Part shown: in pieces, positions 27,018 through 38,433 of the stretch | Position numbering within the stretch: position 1 is the stretch's first letter | Layout of the letters: every line of letters starts with the position of its first letter | DNA from: Glandiceps talaboti | Lineage: Eukaryota; Hemichordata; Enteropneusta; Spengelidae | Direction of reading: 5' to 3' | Length of the DNA: 50,000 nt | NCBI RefSeq assembly: GCF_964340395.1 | Contig: NC_135563.1 | Location: forward strand, 5,556,922 to 5,606,921 | Notes under the pieces: generated by a model | Told to the model about the DNA's origin: nothing | What the model saw: only the letters and a program-made list of their open reading frames with translations | The model's database searches: none | Position numbers and translations under genes: made by a program

Positions 27018-29911
27018 AAAGCTTATTTGTGTAAGGTACAGCTTATCTTTACAAAGTGTGTTTATGGGTGGCAATGGGAACGACGCTTCAAAGTTTGACT
27101 GCACACGTTAAGCAAGATATTACAAGAAAATATATACTTAAGATATTTCGCCCAAGGATACTTGAACCGCGTTTTCATGCGATAAATTGCGGGTGCAGAT
27201 AGATCAAGTGAACATTCGAAGTTACTTAATAGTGAAAGTAAATGCCATTTGACATACATAGAAACATTTGTCTAAAATGTTTGTTTAAAATATTGCGAAT
27301 TTGTATTAATTACATATCGATATACTTCATTCTGTACAGCTTGTGGGGAAAACAACATATCTCAAACACCAACTAATGATTTTCAAATCACGAAACTGGC
27401 AGTTGAGTATTTGTATAATATAGCGGTGTATATTGTTACTATGCTATCCATGTATGCATTAAAAAGAATGGCATATTTACTCTTTACAAAATTCAGTGTA
27501 AAAGCTGTCAGGATATAGATGCAAGTATACTTAGTAAATCTGACCTTTAGTGACATACAGAAAAAGGTCACAAGAATTTCACCCTTGCCTTTTAATGTAT
27601 AATATTACCATAGTTTGCATTTATTGGCCTGTATGCTGTAGGAAATTGTATCACACGGTCAGTAACTTTAACATGATCTTAGAATTGATTCTAAAGATGG
27701 CATTAATCCTTCAAACAATTGAATCTAGTGAACTTAATAGTGTCAAATCAAAGGAAAGGCTTTGCTCCGTCTCCTGGAAAGTACACATCGTAGTGAGCAG
27801 GTCTGTGACAGAAATAGCGTATACAAATGCAATGAACAGATTCTAAAGATCTTCAGTCTCATGTTAAGCTAAAACGTCATTTCCGTTTATATAGTGCAAA
27901 ACGCAAACTCAACGAAGCAAATTTTGTGTTTCAATAAGGACGGGACAAAGTTATATAGATAAGGTAACTGTTACGTAACTCAGTAAGTAAATAAATGAAT
28001 AAAGTATGTAAGTAGCACACAAGTAGTTCAATATCTAAAGGTGTTCATTTTTAAGACGCAATGGCCCTTTAAACACATTCACAAAATTATATACGCGATT
28101 AGTTTGTTACCCTTTTGATGGAGTCGTGTAAATGCTTGTAATGTGATGAACTAGCAAATTTCGCATATCAGCCACGTTCAATGATCGGTCAAGAACAATT
28201 AGGCAGAATTACAGACCCAGGAGGTTCTAGTGGTCCTTGCGGAAAACGTGTCATTTAATAGGAATTGACAGCAACATACGATTATATTATACGTATCTAT
28301 ATCAAATTACATCGACATTTCATTTTAGTATGTACAACTAGCAGATAGGTGAACGTTGGTGGGTTTTTTTAATTCAGAAAAAAATTCAGTACATAAAACA
28401 AACATATTGAAAGCTATCAAGAAGTATGTCAGTCTGAACACAATGTATTATATACTGATAAAAACATGAGTTTCAAGGGGTGCAATATAGTTAGTCTTTT
28501 TACATTGTAACATTTTACTTACTTTCTTCGATTTTGACAAGCAATGGAAAAGTAGCACGTGTTTTGGATTAGGTAAACCTGGAACCCGACCTCATAACTG
28601 ATTAAGATGATATTTTACAGAAGTTTATACATACATACGCAAACCCCTGGGGCCTCTGATTTAGATGATTACAGGGTGGGTATGTCTATTGTTTCCTTTT
28701 TACCCATTCCAATCCTCCTGCCCATATCGAATTTACCTAACTTAATCAAAAGCTAATGTAACCTGACAGCGACTAGAGGCCAATGGCTACTAGATTTAAC
28801 TGCTTGATATGAAGTATTTTCGAGACGAGAGTATTTGGTTTCTTGTCTCTATCTTTTGACGCAATGATGGAAAACATGATACACTAGAATTACAATTCTG
28901 AACTTCTAGTGTTTCAGAAATTGACGGTATCACCATACTAATCTCAGCATGTCTCTACGGTATGGTCCTGTAATGTCTGCAAATGTCATATAAAATAGAA
29001 TTATACAAGGTTAAAAAGACTATGTATTAATTCCACACGTATACGTAGTTTGCCTTTCAGGCTCTGAAAGCACTTAGGAACCGTAAACTCTCAACGCAAA
29101 TTATTGAAAAAGTTAAACTATTTAATATGTGCTCTACGGGACCTTTAAGAATAAATCCTTTCGCTTATTCAATGGGAAATATAATTAAATACATAGGATA
29201 ATCCTGTCTCTTCAGAGATCACTTTACCGTATTGATGAATTCAATTACCCTAGGGATAAAGCAAGATTTACAATGCAGAGCCAAAAAGAGGAAATGTCAT
29301 CAATTTAATGAGGAGAGATGTCAAAATGTGTTTGAACGCCCATACATTTCCAGAATAACTCAGTATCCTGTATAATAGGATCAAGAAAACCTGTCGCAAT
29401 GTAATCGAGTTTTCATCTCGTTGTCTTGTTAAAATTATAAACAAATGCACTGGTATCGTTCTACTTTGACGGAATAGATGAATCGAAGTGTCCGAATTTG
29501 ATACAACTGTTGCTTTATCCAACTGTAATACAGTGGTTGTATTATTGTTTGATTGTAAGGATTGCTGTTATCTGTGGTTTGATTTGGACAGTATACACCT
29601 GTCCTGTAAACGATAGCTTAATATTCTCATATTGAGATCAAGTTGACCAAATGCAATGTGTGTATTGCTAAACATAACATGGGAGTGTCACATTTTCAAT
29701 ATCAAACAAAGTGATTGATTTGTTCGAGTAACGTGAGACTGTTGATAGATTTAGCCACATATGGTGCAACAGTTGATTTTATCAACCCTGCTGCAATTGG
29801 GTCAGTGTTATCTAGAAATATAACATTGTCGTGGTTTTCAATGTTAAGATTGGTAGTTGTCCAACTCAGTTGATTTTGTATTTAAACATGCCTAACACTA
29901 GACTAGTATCA
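27018..29911. other. Non-coding tract, nothing recognised
   Basis: About 2.9 kb. Open stretches at 27550-27846 and 29268-29522 (98 and 84 codons) have no recognisable domain or amino-acid pattern. No repeat copy was identified. Confidence 0.45.
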
Positions 29912-30045
29912 GTCCCTTGGGAGATTTCTTTTTATGTCATAATCTTCGAAAGTTTTGAACTTGTTATTCATTTCAAATTTTGTGAAGGTAAATGTGGTCA
30001 AGTTTTTAAACAAAAATTTCAGTTACTAGTAGTCTCCCAAGAGAC
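29912..30045. repeat. 134-bp segment bounded by a 13-bp inverted repeat
   Basis: GTCCCTTGGGAGA at 29912-29924 and TCTCCCAAGAGAC at 30033-30045 are inverted copies with one mismatch. ACTAGTA motifs lie close outside the left arm and just before the right arm. The interior is AT-rich and lacks a recognised protein. It could be a small MITE relic or a stem-forming chance pair; no target duplication was found. Confidence 0.4.
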
Positions 30046-31337
30046 CCCCGGTGTCAGTCAATAATGCTCATACATTATCGACATGATATGTGGTCACTAA
30101 AGTTACTATTAACAGCGAACAAAGAGAGAATGATAGACAGGTCAAAAGAGTACTGTAGCTAATCAGATAAGGGGCACTTAATGACTAATCTGCATTCATA
30201 CAAAGATTACACTAGCTTCTCAGACAGGACAGCACTTTAAGATTAATTTGCTTAAAACTGCCATGAAACTTTATGCTTAATTTTGGGTTGCCTTTGTAGC
30301 TTCACCTCTGTCATGAATAGGTCTAAGGTTGTGATTTTTTTATCTCGTTACATCCATAATTCATACCTTTGGAAGCCCCCTTCACTGACACAAGTCTATG
30401 GGCTTAGAGTTCAGCCGACTCAGTCACTCACTCAGGTCGCTATGTCACACAAAATAACACAATTGTGATAACAAATAGCTTATTCAAATAAAAACTGAAA
30501 AAAAAACTGACTTGGGCAAGTCTGGTGTAACACACAAAGTGTTTGCGTCAAATGTGAAATGTGGATACCTTTGTCAGATTGGGATGATTGGTTTTCACTA
30601 CAAATTATACAGAACTGTAATAATGAGTCCTCCATATTGTAAAGTTAGACTATATGTTTCGTCATGTGATTTTTGCTTTTAGATGTGTACAGACAGAATA
30701 TTCATCATCATGCTGTCACGATCATACATTTTAGACTTCGTATAACGAAAACGTGTACAATTGTCTTTCAGGGTTGATATCCTTGACAGAATGAATATTG
30801 GTTTGAAATTAAAAGAACAAATAGACAAGGTTACTGCTTTATAGAACTATTGTTTAAGGTAATATATCGATGGAAATATTCATTGATTATATTCTTATCA
30901 AAATACACTAATTAAACATGTTTTAATGTTTTGCAACATCGTGTAAAGTTTCTGTCCTGAATAACAAACAGTCTGACAAACGTCAACTCGTAATTGTTGC
31001 AGTCTTTCAGAATTGTCACTCTTATGGCACAGATTGTTTATGTTGGGTTGCCTCTTCTTACAGGTTAGGCCAATGGGGAATGTAGCATTCAATTCCCTTT
31101 ACAGTCCAATTACACGGCTGTCACTTTCTGACAGCATTGATATGCTGGATGTCATACCCATACATTTTTCTACATAAGCTAGGGGTCAAAGTTTTATATG
31201 TTAGTCAATTTTCACCCTGCGTACTATAAACACGTTCGCTGCACATCTTCCTTATGTCATAATACCCACTTACTAACCAACATTGATGGCAAGATAATTA
31301 CGTCAATCGATCAATTGATAAAAACAGGCGCTAGGTG
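30046..31337. other. Non-coding tract, nothing recognised
   Basis: About 1.3 kb. A CTCACTCAGGTC-like patch near 30420 is low-complexity. No gene or RNA was recognised. Confidence 0.45.
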
Positions 31338-31393
31338 TCAGACAGACGGGCAGACAGATAAGCGGACAGATGGGCAGACAGACAGACAGACAA
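31338..31393. repeat. Degenerate (CAGA)n microsatellite
   Basis: CAGA units with several substitutions (CGGG, TAAG, CGGA, TGGG), finishing in a pure run of four. The TDGQTDR-type open frame is an artefact. It shares its unit with the longer array at 35345. Confidence 0.93.
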
Positions 31394-32126
31394 GCCGAAG
31401 GGTATAATCAGCAAGTACTATTTGTACCTTGCCACTTATGCGTTTACAATCAAAACGACACAAGCGTCTCGTCTTTGATATTGATAACAATGTTTAAACA
31501 GCTTCTACATTTATGTCTGTACTTTGAAGGAACAGTTAAGGATCGGGTCGTAATTATTGCATGTCAGTTTGAGAGATCAATAAAGCGGAAACAAAAGACC
31601 GTGTCATCAAAGCAGTATTACACAATGTTTGTTGTTATAATGGATTCCTGTAAGTCGTTAATCTGATCACTAAGATCTCATTAAGAGCCCGGCCACTATC
31701 TCACTTCATGATGGGACTGAAAAAAAGTGATGGTTAATCACAGATGCCGTGTGCTTGCAATTACCTAACAGGCGGTTTAGAAAACTATGTATGTCGATGA
31801 ATAGTTGAACAAGAAAAAAATTGGGTTTACTGACGCAATTTGGAAAGTTTCCTACGATAGATAAGTTACTTTTTTCACTCAATCATTAACTTTAAGTAAC
31901 TTATAAGGAGACATATATTTCAATGACATGTCGACACGATCTATAAGCAAACACTATATGTTAATAAGGCCTAACAAATATTTGGTTCCGGTTACCCGAC
32001 CCCCACCTAGTTTTTCTCTGCCGACCCTAAACTTATTTTTACGTATTCGAGAAAAATTAAAGAAATCTCGAAAATTGTGAAGTCTCGTGAGAAATATTGG
32101 ATGCGAAAACTGACACATTAACTTAA
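31394..32126. other. Non-coding tract; possible repeat body at 31980-32060
   Basis: No gene was recognised. The segment near 31985-32045 (GGTTCCGGTTACCCGACC, then CTGCCGACCCTAAAC) has an unusual GC-rich, repeat-like composition directly upstream of the dispersed repeat at 32127. It has no second copy that I could find in this window. Confidence 0.35.
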
Positions 32127-32412
32127 CCAGATTTAAACTGAATGCCTTCCGTTCTTACAATTTAATGATTTATGCAAGAAATTTAGCTCTATATCTGTGA
32201 TTTTTCAAGTCCCATTAAAAGTTAGTTGTTAAAAACGTTGTTCAAATGCCAGGAAAGCTTGCCATCCTCGACTACACTCGGCTTTCATGATCCCCTACAT
32301 ACCCGAGATATGTACACCCGTTTCCATGGCAAATAATAAATGAAATTGAAACCCGCATAACATTGCAATTACACATCTGAAAGTTTACATACTTCATGGT
32401 ACCCATCGTAAC
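32127..32412 (+). repeat. Dispersed repeat, copy 1
   Basis: Aligns over its length with 48113-48424 in the same orientation. Shared blocks include GATTTATGCAAGAAAT, AGCTCTATAT, CAAATGCC, AAGCTTGCCATCC, CACTCGGCTTTCATGATCCC, CACCCGTTTC, GCAAATAATAAA, ATTACATACTTCATGGTA-like sequence and CATCGTAAC. This copy lacks about 19 bases present in copy 2 after CAAATGCC and has a shorter segment near its left end. No open frame is shared, so it is probably a non-autonomous transposable-element family; no terminal inverted repeats were found. Confidence 0.8.
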
Positions 32413-34863
32413 AGTTGAACAACTTTAATACGGTGAAGTGATAAGGTATTATTGCCCTACTTCATCCCTGGGTAAAGTGTATACATTCTTGTTTCGATCG
32501 TGATTGACAGACGCACCATCTGCTCCAAATTGTATGCATACGTGAAAGGTGTGAAGTGAGTAGATGATCGTGATTGTATATTTTTGCAATAAAGCTACCT
32601 CCTTGCTTTGATGTAATAATCTTTAGATTCAACAGACACACACATACACACATACTTTTATCCCCTAATACATCTCTTCCTTATGGAAGAAAAAAGAGGC
32701 TGTACAGTTGATGGAAAGAAACCAATAACGCAGAGACCATATGGTAAACAACGGAAAACACAACGTACATGAACTAGACACACATAAAAAAATCTACCTT
32801 CCCCACCTATTCTAATATTGAGCGTAATCGGAACCACACAATTCTTTTTAGGCCTAACTATGAATATACTTTTTGACAATATAGCTAGACATGTTAAAAG
32901 TAAGCCGGTGCAATCAGGGTTTTGTTCCAAACAGATATGATCATATTTTACCAAACTGCTTTTTATATGTGTATATTTACTGCTTGATTCCATTTTGGCA
33001 TCAAAATTGCAATTATGATAAACTAAATCTAAATCACAGACCAGCTTTGTCTATATGTCTCTTCGTCTACGTTATTCTTTGACAGATTAAGAGGATCATT
33101 ACAGTTCGAGCGTTGAATATTATTGCAAACATAAATTGGAATACGAACTTGAATCGCAAAACCACAAATTAGAACGACTTTTAGTAATAAGGTCGTACTG
33201 TACATCTACTATTTTCAGCACTTCATCATTTATTTGTGTGACGTGTGCCATTCATTAGAATTTGACAGATATTACAATAACATCGCCATTAATCCTTTTT
33301 TTCGTTTTCTAAAGCGAACCAAAAAATTTGCGCACCCAATAGTAATCCTTTGATGTATTGAAAGATATTGATAACCTTTGAACTTACCTATGTCGTGATG
33401 TAAAATAATTAAGGCCACTCGGTAACGTGACACGAATATTAATATTACATTACATAGACCTGTTATCATTGGGTGAAAGGTTTTACAGAGAAAGGTAAAT
33501 ACCCTTGAGAAGTTTTAAGAATAAACCCAGCGTTAATATTTAAAATTTTATTAATACTGTGAATTTACATATATACGTTACGTGCTCTCTAAAGAATTTA
33601 CGTCTAAAAGTCATAGCGAAATACAAATTTCAAATGCAACTTGTGAGACGGGAATTTGAATTTCCTGTTTAATATCTTCAAGTTAGGTAAAGTTAAATCA
33701 ACAAGCAACGTGTAAGATGAAAAGAATTCGTTGCCATGGTAGAGAATACAGAAACCAGGGGTGACATGTAATAGACATTTACTGTAAACACCATGACTGG
33801 TACTTTGTTACTACTTCATGAAACGTTTATTTTCGAAGAATAATCAAAGTATAAATTTTGCATAGTTACCCATTCTATCGATGCTGAAATATCAAAGTCG
33901 CGTCACAGTGTTCAAGAAAATAAAATATATATGCTTGAATCGAAATAAAATAGACATTGTTTGGCCCGTGCTGTTCCTGTCATGTGATGAATTAGAGCCG
34001 AGTATACTAACATTTTAATTATGCATTAGAGTCTCCATAGCTACGCTCAGAAAACAGTATTAAAGTGTGTTCATCGGTTCACAATTCCCATGCGAGCAAT
34101 ATTTCCACGACGCTAATTTTATTAAATGTTAACGACCCCCTCCGGTTGAAAAAGCAACATTTCAAAAAGGCTACTGTGAAATCGTCGTAAACATTCACAG
34201 TTGAAATCAAATCTAGAAATATCCTGCTAGTACATTTGCGACATTTTAAGTAAATTATATCATAAAGTAACAGGAAATAGTTAAATAACACCCTTCCGTT
34301 AGTACAAGCATTGACTGAAAATTTACAAGGCAACGGATATAGTTCATAATTTATTAAATCTATAAATGAGGGTAATCAAAGCCTTAGGTTTATTTATCTA
34401 ACTTTGAATTAAATGGCATGTAAATCACCTTATTAGGCAAAGCCAAACATAAATACGTTGTTAATCATAACGGTAATTTACAAATATCAGTATCATACAT
34501 TAATCAATTTTCTCGTAATCATAGCAAACATCTGTGCACGCTTTCTTGGTTGCAGCGTATATTGCTAATAATTATATCAGTACCTTATATCAATCAACAC
34601 CAGCGTGACATCTGTACAGATTTTAAAACATGTGTTATCCTAGTTCTACACTATCATATCGGAGTTTTTTTCCTTTTCTAGGTCAATCATCCCTACAGAC
34701 TACAGTCAGCTCTACATGTACCTTACTTCGTCATGTCATCTATTATTTCGCTCAAGCCTTTCATTTTAACGTTCATCGCCAGCACGTCAACTGTGCTTAT
34801 TTGTTTGGAATTCTATTCATTACAAATCGCTAGTCCTAAAATAATGTCTGGATTCTGTTAACG
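32413..34863. other. Non-coding tract, nothing recognised
   Basis: About 2.4 kb. The longest ATG-initiated open frame here (32658-32993, minus strand, 111 codons) is Cys-rich with hydrophobic patches but matches no family I recognise, and I treat it as chance. No RNA gene or repeat was identified. Confidence 0.45.
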
Positions 34864-34891
34864 ATCGATATATATATATATATATATCGAT
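34864..34891. repeat. 28-bp perfect palindrome: TA run capped by ATCGAT
   Basis: A short TA tract bounded on both sides by ATCGAT makes the whole 28 bases self-complementary. The TA core is simple sequence; the symmetric caps are what make it a palindrome. Confidence 0.85.
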
Positions 34892-35344
34892 ATATAATGC
34901 TTGGTATTTGAAAGCGTTTGACTGACAGTGTAGAGTTATTTAAAGAATGCACCATGATCCTATTTTCTATGATTTTAACACAAAATCCACGAACTAATCT
35001 GCCCCAGAGAGAATGAGTTCATGTGGACAGCTTATGTAGGGCTGAGTTCTAGGAATAAATGTATATCAAACAAGACTGCTGTGAAGCCTTCCGAAGCGAT
35101 ATTGATCACGGTAGATGATAACATTGACATTTTGAGGAATTCGATATCAAATATTAAAGAAATTGTCATGGTTTGTGCTCTACGTGACAATACTCTCTTA
35201 TGACGATTTCAAGGAAAGAGAAATAGTGTGAGGTTATATATAAAGTCAGTTTACCAGCAAACCCAAAGACTTGATGGCAATTACCCCTATAATTAGATAA
35301 TTAGGGGTTAAACGCATATGCAGTTAACAGAAAAGAGGACGAAA
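34892..35344. other. Non-coding tract with an imperfect CCCCTA/TAGGGG palindrome
   Basis: At about 35283-35308 ACCCCTATAATTAGATAATTAGGGGTT forms an imperfect inverted repeat with a 2-base bulge. Otherwise nothing was recognised. Confidence 0.4.
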
Positions 35345-35394
<50 letters not shown>

Positions 35395-35424
35395 TGACTG
35401 ACTGATTGACTGACTGACTGACTG
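35345..35424. repeat. Compound (CAGA)n-(CTGA)n microsatellite
   Basis: About 12 perfect CAGA units (35345-35393) switch within one unit to CTGA units (35393-35424, one CTGA-to-TTGA change). The two halves differ by a single base in the unit, so a point mutation spread by slippage explains the boundary. The SVCLSVC/SVSQ open frame on the minus strand is an artefact. Confidence 0.96.
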
Positions 35425-36100
35425 AAAACACACACATGCACATACATGTTTACCAAACAGAACCAGCATAGCGCAGGTGCGTACAAAAAGGTCGTGTCAG
35501 GGAAAACATGGCACTAAGCCAAAGGTGGCTTTGCTGCATGTCATTCAGCGCAATCATCGGTGAAGGAAGCTTGAAAACAGTTAGAAACATTCTAGAGTTT
35601 AAAAAGTCATATTCATTCATGTATTATTGGAGCAGGTGCACAGTTTAATAATTACGGTCAAATATTAAATTTTTTGGAATAATTTATTGGAATACCGTTG
35701 TTGCAAGACAAGGGAGATAGTTGTAATTTGGATTCCCGGAGTGTCCTTGAAACTACATATAAGGAGTTACAACACATTAGAGTTTGAGAATTTAGTTGGA
35801 TACCTTCTGAACATGTTTTGGATCTAGGGTGCTTTTGAAATACATAGCAGGGAAACTATTTGCACTGAAAGTTATCAAATAGTAATTTGATAATAAAAAA
35901 GCATGAGATTATTGATTGGTTGAAGGTAACAATAAATAGTCTTCTTCACTCGAATACATAGCCCCAAACACCTAGCCCCAAACACCACTGTATTGTTAAT
36001 TGGTGTCAAGAATATAGTCTCACCATTCATACTCATAAGAAAGTACATAGCAATATCTGCGTAAACCATAAAGTGAAGTTAATTTGACCCAATACACCAC
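35425..36100. other. Non-coding tract with a 14-bp tandem pair
   Basis: TAGCCCCAAACACC occurs twice in tandem at about 35959-35987. No gene was recognised. Confidence 0.45.
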
Positions 36101-36122
36101 GTGAGATTTATGTGTAAAATTG

Positions 36123-36173
<51 letters not shown>

Positions 36174-36193
36174 ATTTTACACATAAATCTCAC
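36101..36193. repeat. 24-bp perfect inverted repeat flanking a 45-bp (TA)n spacer
   Basis: The left arm at 36101-36124 starts GTGAGATTTATG and ends AAATTGCC. The right arm at 36170-36193 is its exact reverse complement, starting GGCAATTT. The spacer is a pure TA run that can itself fold. The whole segment can form a long hairpin or cruciform. Perfect arms around a mutable core imply recent origin, gene conversion between arms, or a template-switch duplication. No target duplication flanks it. Confidence 0.92.
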
Positions 36194-37244
36194 CTCTACA
36201 TATGAATGTGTGTATTTTTATTATATGTCACGTATATTGGACCACCCCGTTATGCATTATTTTCAATGTAGAAAGTTATGATGACGTATACGTAGCAATC
36301 CGTATATTCCAGTTCGGACCGGAATCGACTCGGAACTCTTTTTTCATATTGACTGAAAGCAACCTTGAACTATTTTTGACATGCAGAAAGAAAAGCGCAT
36401 TTCTGTACATCAAAATCAACATTTATTTGTGAGGAAAACTCGTTTACAAATGGAAATTCTGCCGTAAAACATACTCACTCTACTAGAATGGTGTCGGAAT
36501 TACTACGTTACAACAATGTCCATTCGTGTAAACTTTGTAATGTCATTGATATTGGTGGACTCACTCGGCAACAGATCACGCTGCTTGCACCGCGAGAGTT
36601 TTGGAAGAACGGCAAGCTTTTCAAACTAACCGATCCCATGGCAAACATGTCACTTGACATGCAAAATCACATAATCTATTTTGATGGAAGCACTGCTATT
36701 TTGTACACGAAACGTGTCATATGAGAACCCGGCATTCTGAAGTTATCCAGAACACAACGTTGGCGACCAAAATCATTGACACGTTACTTTGTTTTGAACA
36801 TTATGCAAATGAGTTGACCACACAACAATGTGTTCACATATAGTAATCCGTAAGATCTTGAACAATCGCAGTTCTAGTACAAAATTCAGTTGTATCCATC
36901 TTTAAAGTTCCCGACATGAAATTCCTTGCATGATAATGAATTCCCAGGTGCCATTGAATAAAATACCATATCAAAATGTATACAGTTGAATAATGTCTCT
37001 AGGTATAAAACTTCGAAAGTTATTGAGCAATTTGCTATTTGAATAATTTAAAAGTTCGAGTTAAAAGCTTGGTAGAAAGCTTACCTGACAATATTTGCGT
37101 GTAGACACATGAATGTTGTATCTGTGTATGCAATTGCAAGACAAATTGTAGCTATTTGACCTGTGGGACAAATATGGTTTCCATTTTTCCATACAGGTCA
37201 AGGTCGCGAAATTAAGTTATGTGCATATTCACTATATAGTGACT
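36194..37244. other. Non-coding tract; one ATG-initiated 78-codon frame of unknown status
   Basis: The frame at 36488-36724 begins with ATG and contains C-K-L-C and a mixed hydrophilic composition unlike random AT-rich translation, but I recognise no family and see no supporting splice or promoter context. It may be chance or a relic exon. Elsewhere nothing was recognised. Confidence 0.3.
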
Positions 37245-37266
37245 GGTGTGTGTGTGTGTGTGTGTG
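37245..37266. repeat. Short (GT)n microsatellite
   Basis: About ten GT units, uninterrupted, in otherwise unremarkable sequence. Confidence 0.95.
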
Positions 37267-38389
37267 GTTTGGTTTAAATTGGGTAGCGGATGTCTGAGAC
37301 AGGACTTTGGACGGATGGAGGCACTCACACATGGACGGTCAGACATGTGCCAGATTGGAACTAATACGTGGTAAACTCTTGGACCTATGCTTCTTCTGTA
37401 CATGTTATTAAATATTGCATTTCAAGTGCACAACACCATATGACAACCTCATTCCTTGACTTATTCTTGGTAGTATGATAAAAGGATCTCAAAGTTGTCT
37501 TCCTGAATCTCATTTTTATGTTTGAAGTATTACTCTAAACAGGCAGACGTTAGCAAAGGCAAAGCAGCGGGAGGGTTTATTTTGGCGGTGTGTTAAGAAA
37601 ACCGAGAGACAGGAAAGTGGGTGAATTTGGACAACCTAACGATTCCAGTTAATTACTAATGATATGAAATCGCAGAGTTGCAGTTGGTATAGAGACAACC
37701 ACTGCCTAAATATCGACGTGGCCGTGGTAGCATAACATACATTTGAGAGACATGCGTGTTTACCATAAACAATGGTGTAGTGAGGCTTTAGCATGGCGCC
37801 ATTACGACAAGCTATAGCGATGCTGAGCTCTCAGCCAAACATGGTGGATGTATCATGTAATCTCCGCTTTTCACCGCAATTGTATATTGTCACCGATGAC
37901 TTTATGTCCTAACAGTGTGTACTTACTGTCCTCGACCTCCAGGTTGAAGCAATCTTCACATACACCAGACGTTAACATTCATCAGATGGCTATGTTTTAT
38001 TGTTGAATGTCGGTTGTGATAACATAAACCATCTGCATATTTTACCTTGTGATCCAATCAATCAAACTGAATGCTGCAAATCCAGGTACAGCTCAATAAA
38101 TTGTTATTGTAGCGTATATTGTGATTTCCAAAGCAATATCATTTTGACATTTAATGTTCACACGATTTCAAAATAATCAAAACTGGTTTGTGGAAGAGGA
38201 TTTGCAGTAATCCGTTCTTGAAGTAGTAAAATAATAAGTCGTAGTTCATCGCCAGGCCCTGTGGAATGTTCCTCAAAATAGGCGAAGGTCTCTGTTGGCA
38301 GTTGCCTACTGCAGGTATTTCACCTGATTCAGAACTGGTTAGTGATTAGTAAAATATAAGATTTTTATATTTTCTAGGAAAGAACATCA

Positions 38390-38390
<1 letters not shown>
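37267..38390. other. Non-coding tract, nothing recognised
   Basis: About 1.1 kb of sequence closed in most frames. No repeat copy, RNA gene or exon was recognised. Confidence 0.5.
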
Positions 38391-38432
<42 letters not shown>

Positions 38433-38433
38433 G
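38391..38433. repeat. (GTT)n trinucleotide microsatellite
   Basis: A perfect run of 14 GTT units (AAC on the other strand). There is no surrounding open frame that would make it a coding homopolymer tract. Confidence 0.97.

Noticed and set aside
32658-32993. 111-codon ATG frame on the minus strand
   Set aside because: No recognisable domain or signal. Hydrophobic and Cys patches alone are weak evidence in AT-rich DNA.
36488-36724. 78-codon ATG frame with a C-x-x-C pair
   Set aside because: One CxxC is not diagnostic, no promoter, splice sites or family resemblance was seen, and the length is expected by chance in 50 kb.
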